A stretch of 64,000 nucleotides of DNA from Gracilariopsis chorda (Eukaryota; Rhodophyta; Florideophyceae; Gracilariales; Gracilariaceae), in assembly GCA_003194525.1 (NCBI GenBank), contig NBIV01000152.1, positions 1 through 64,000 of the forward strand. Reading direction: 5' to 3'. The notes under the pieces are model-generated. The model did no database searches. It saw nothing but the letters and a program-made list of their open reading frames with translations, and was not told the origin of the DNA. The position numbers and the translations under genes were made by a program. Below are positions 63,117 to 64,000 of the stretch, one piece after another. Numbering within the stretch: position 1 is the first letter of the stretch; each line of letters starts with the position of its first letter.

Positions 63117-64000
63117 CTACAACAACATCAACTGTGTACGATAGGTAAACAGGTCCTTTATAGTGGTGTGGCTCCGTCTTCTCACTTCTACTTTATCTAT
63201 TGGGGAGCAGAGAGATTGGCTGCTTTCCTGTACATTTTGGAGAGCAAAATAACGACCGAGGCCTTCCATGTCTTTTCTCATTCTTGAAAACTCCTCATTT
63301 GTATACTCCCTCTCAGCATCTCCTGGATAAAGAAACGATGTGGACAGGACGAGTCCAAGCAAAAGAGATTTAACCAGGTTGGTTTCCGATGAAACTGTGC
63401 TTCGAGATTTAGGTTTCGTAGGAGCAGATTTTGGTCCACTCGGTGCAGGACTCGAATATTTCCATGGGTACAATTTCAGTTCTGACGCTTCTCTTGCGTT
63501 CCTTCGCCCACTGAATGGGTTGAGACATGAAAATAAAAATCTCCAAGCAAGAAGCCTTTAAGAAACAGTAAGAGACTCTTGTTGCAAAGTTCTTTGGCAT
63601 AGAACGGTATCAATAGTTAACCTTACCAACCTCTCAATCTCCACATTCACAAGCACCCCTCCTGGCCATTCCAGTCTGACCTTCGGATTGTCAATCGCCC
63701 TCTTCTCGTACTCAAATGGTATATTCATCCCTTGAACAAGCCTCGAGCGAGACCCAAGCTTTCCCATGACACGGAAGACTTCCACGGCGATTGGGTTCGA
63801 GGTCGTCTCAATTGCTTGTGCAGCGCTATTGTCAACGCAGGTTCCACGTTAGCGAAAAGACGGTCGTGAGAAGCAGGCTGCAAGATATCTACCCAGAACG
63901 CTAGTGATCGCACTCCGTATGCCTATATCTCATTCTCTCCTTCCAAGGCCCACACGATGGGCTTGATCATCATCTCAAGATACGGAAAGAGTTAGATCTT
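63117..64000 (-). pseudogene. Tra1/TRRAP-like PIKK scaffold fragment, runs off the window
   Basis: Minus-strand translations match the HEAT-rich part of Tra1/TRRAP: IKPIVWALEGENEI, then GVRSLAFWVDILQPA, then LTIALHKQLRRP, then RVMGKLGSRSR, with the usual order and spacing (LGKLGGRNR is a hallmark). TAG at 63923-63925, a 1-nt frameshift near 63.80 kb and TAA at 63558-63560 break it. The part after 63558 has RLLAWRFLF, like the RKQAW segment that follows in Tra1. Tra1/TRRAP is the activator-binding subunit of SAGA and NuA4 and is essential, so an intact copy should exist elsewhere. The upstream part lies beyond the window. Confidence 0.6.

Noticed and set aside
1..64000. A reassigned genetic code for one stop codon
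   Set aside because: TAA, TAG and TGA all occur inside recognisable frames, while intact genes in the same window have none and some loci also have frameshifts. A decay process explains this better, though recoding is not excluded.

Overview
The window is nuclear DNA of a eukaryote whose genome is rich in transposable elements. The evidence is LTR retrotransposons, a Helitron-type Rep/helicase gene, a gene with an 85-nt GT...AG intron that restores the reading frame, and fragments of eukaryote-specific proteins (Tra1/TRRAP-like, Fanconi ID-complex-like, NB-ARC/WD40). An OrsD-type zinc-finger plus RecQ-like helicase gene is best known from fungal subtelomeres. Fungi or algae are therefore plausible hosts, but the sequence alone does not decide.

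Layout. 1-10.3 kb is an old Ty3/Gypsy chromovirus on the plus strand, with its 5' LTR cut by the window edge, broken gag and protease, two in-frame stops in pol, and a detached chromodomain. 10.3-14.0 kb is T/G-biased non-coding DNA with a 75-bp tandem repeat. 14.04-24.73 kb is the most unusual part. Minus-strand genes for an unknown protein, an intact DNA methyltransferase-SET fusion, an OrsD-RecQ-like helicase and a zinc-knuckle protein lie between copies of a 112-bp repeat built almost wholly of dyad symmetries. I read this as a candidate undescribed mobile or subtelomeric element. 25.6-27.1 kb holds an intron-bearing gene. 27.4-29.3 kb is a tandem duplication full of hairpins. 29.4-33.4 kb is a Helitron Rep-Pif1 gene broken by stops.

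34-42 kb carries probable host genes: unknown proteins, an HTH fragment and an intact APH-family kinase-like gene. Two of them sit just downstream of 3' fragments of the same retroelement family. 42.09-48.83 kb is a young, structurally complete Ty3/Gypsy element (minus strand) with a 5-bp target duplication and a 1533-codon gag-pol frame. It lies inside one of those retroelement fragments. 49.5-54.6 kb holds an NB-ARC/WD40 pseudogene and a FANCD2/FANCI-like gene kept in one frame over about 4 kb but cut by six stops. 55-60 kb has unrecognised ORFs, some with in-frame stops, and a lipase-like fragment. 60.9-63.0 kb is a Uma2-like nuclease gene interrupted by an LTR-like insert flanked by 53-bp direct repeats. 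The right edge is a Tra1/TRRAP-like fragment.

A recurring theme is decay by nonsense codons (TAA, TAG and TGA) with few frameshifts, in genes of unrelated origin. No rRNA, tRNA or CRISPR array was recognised.
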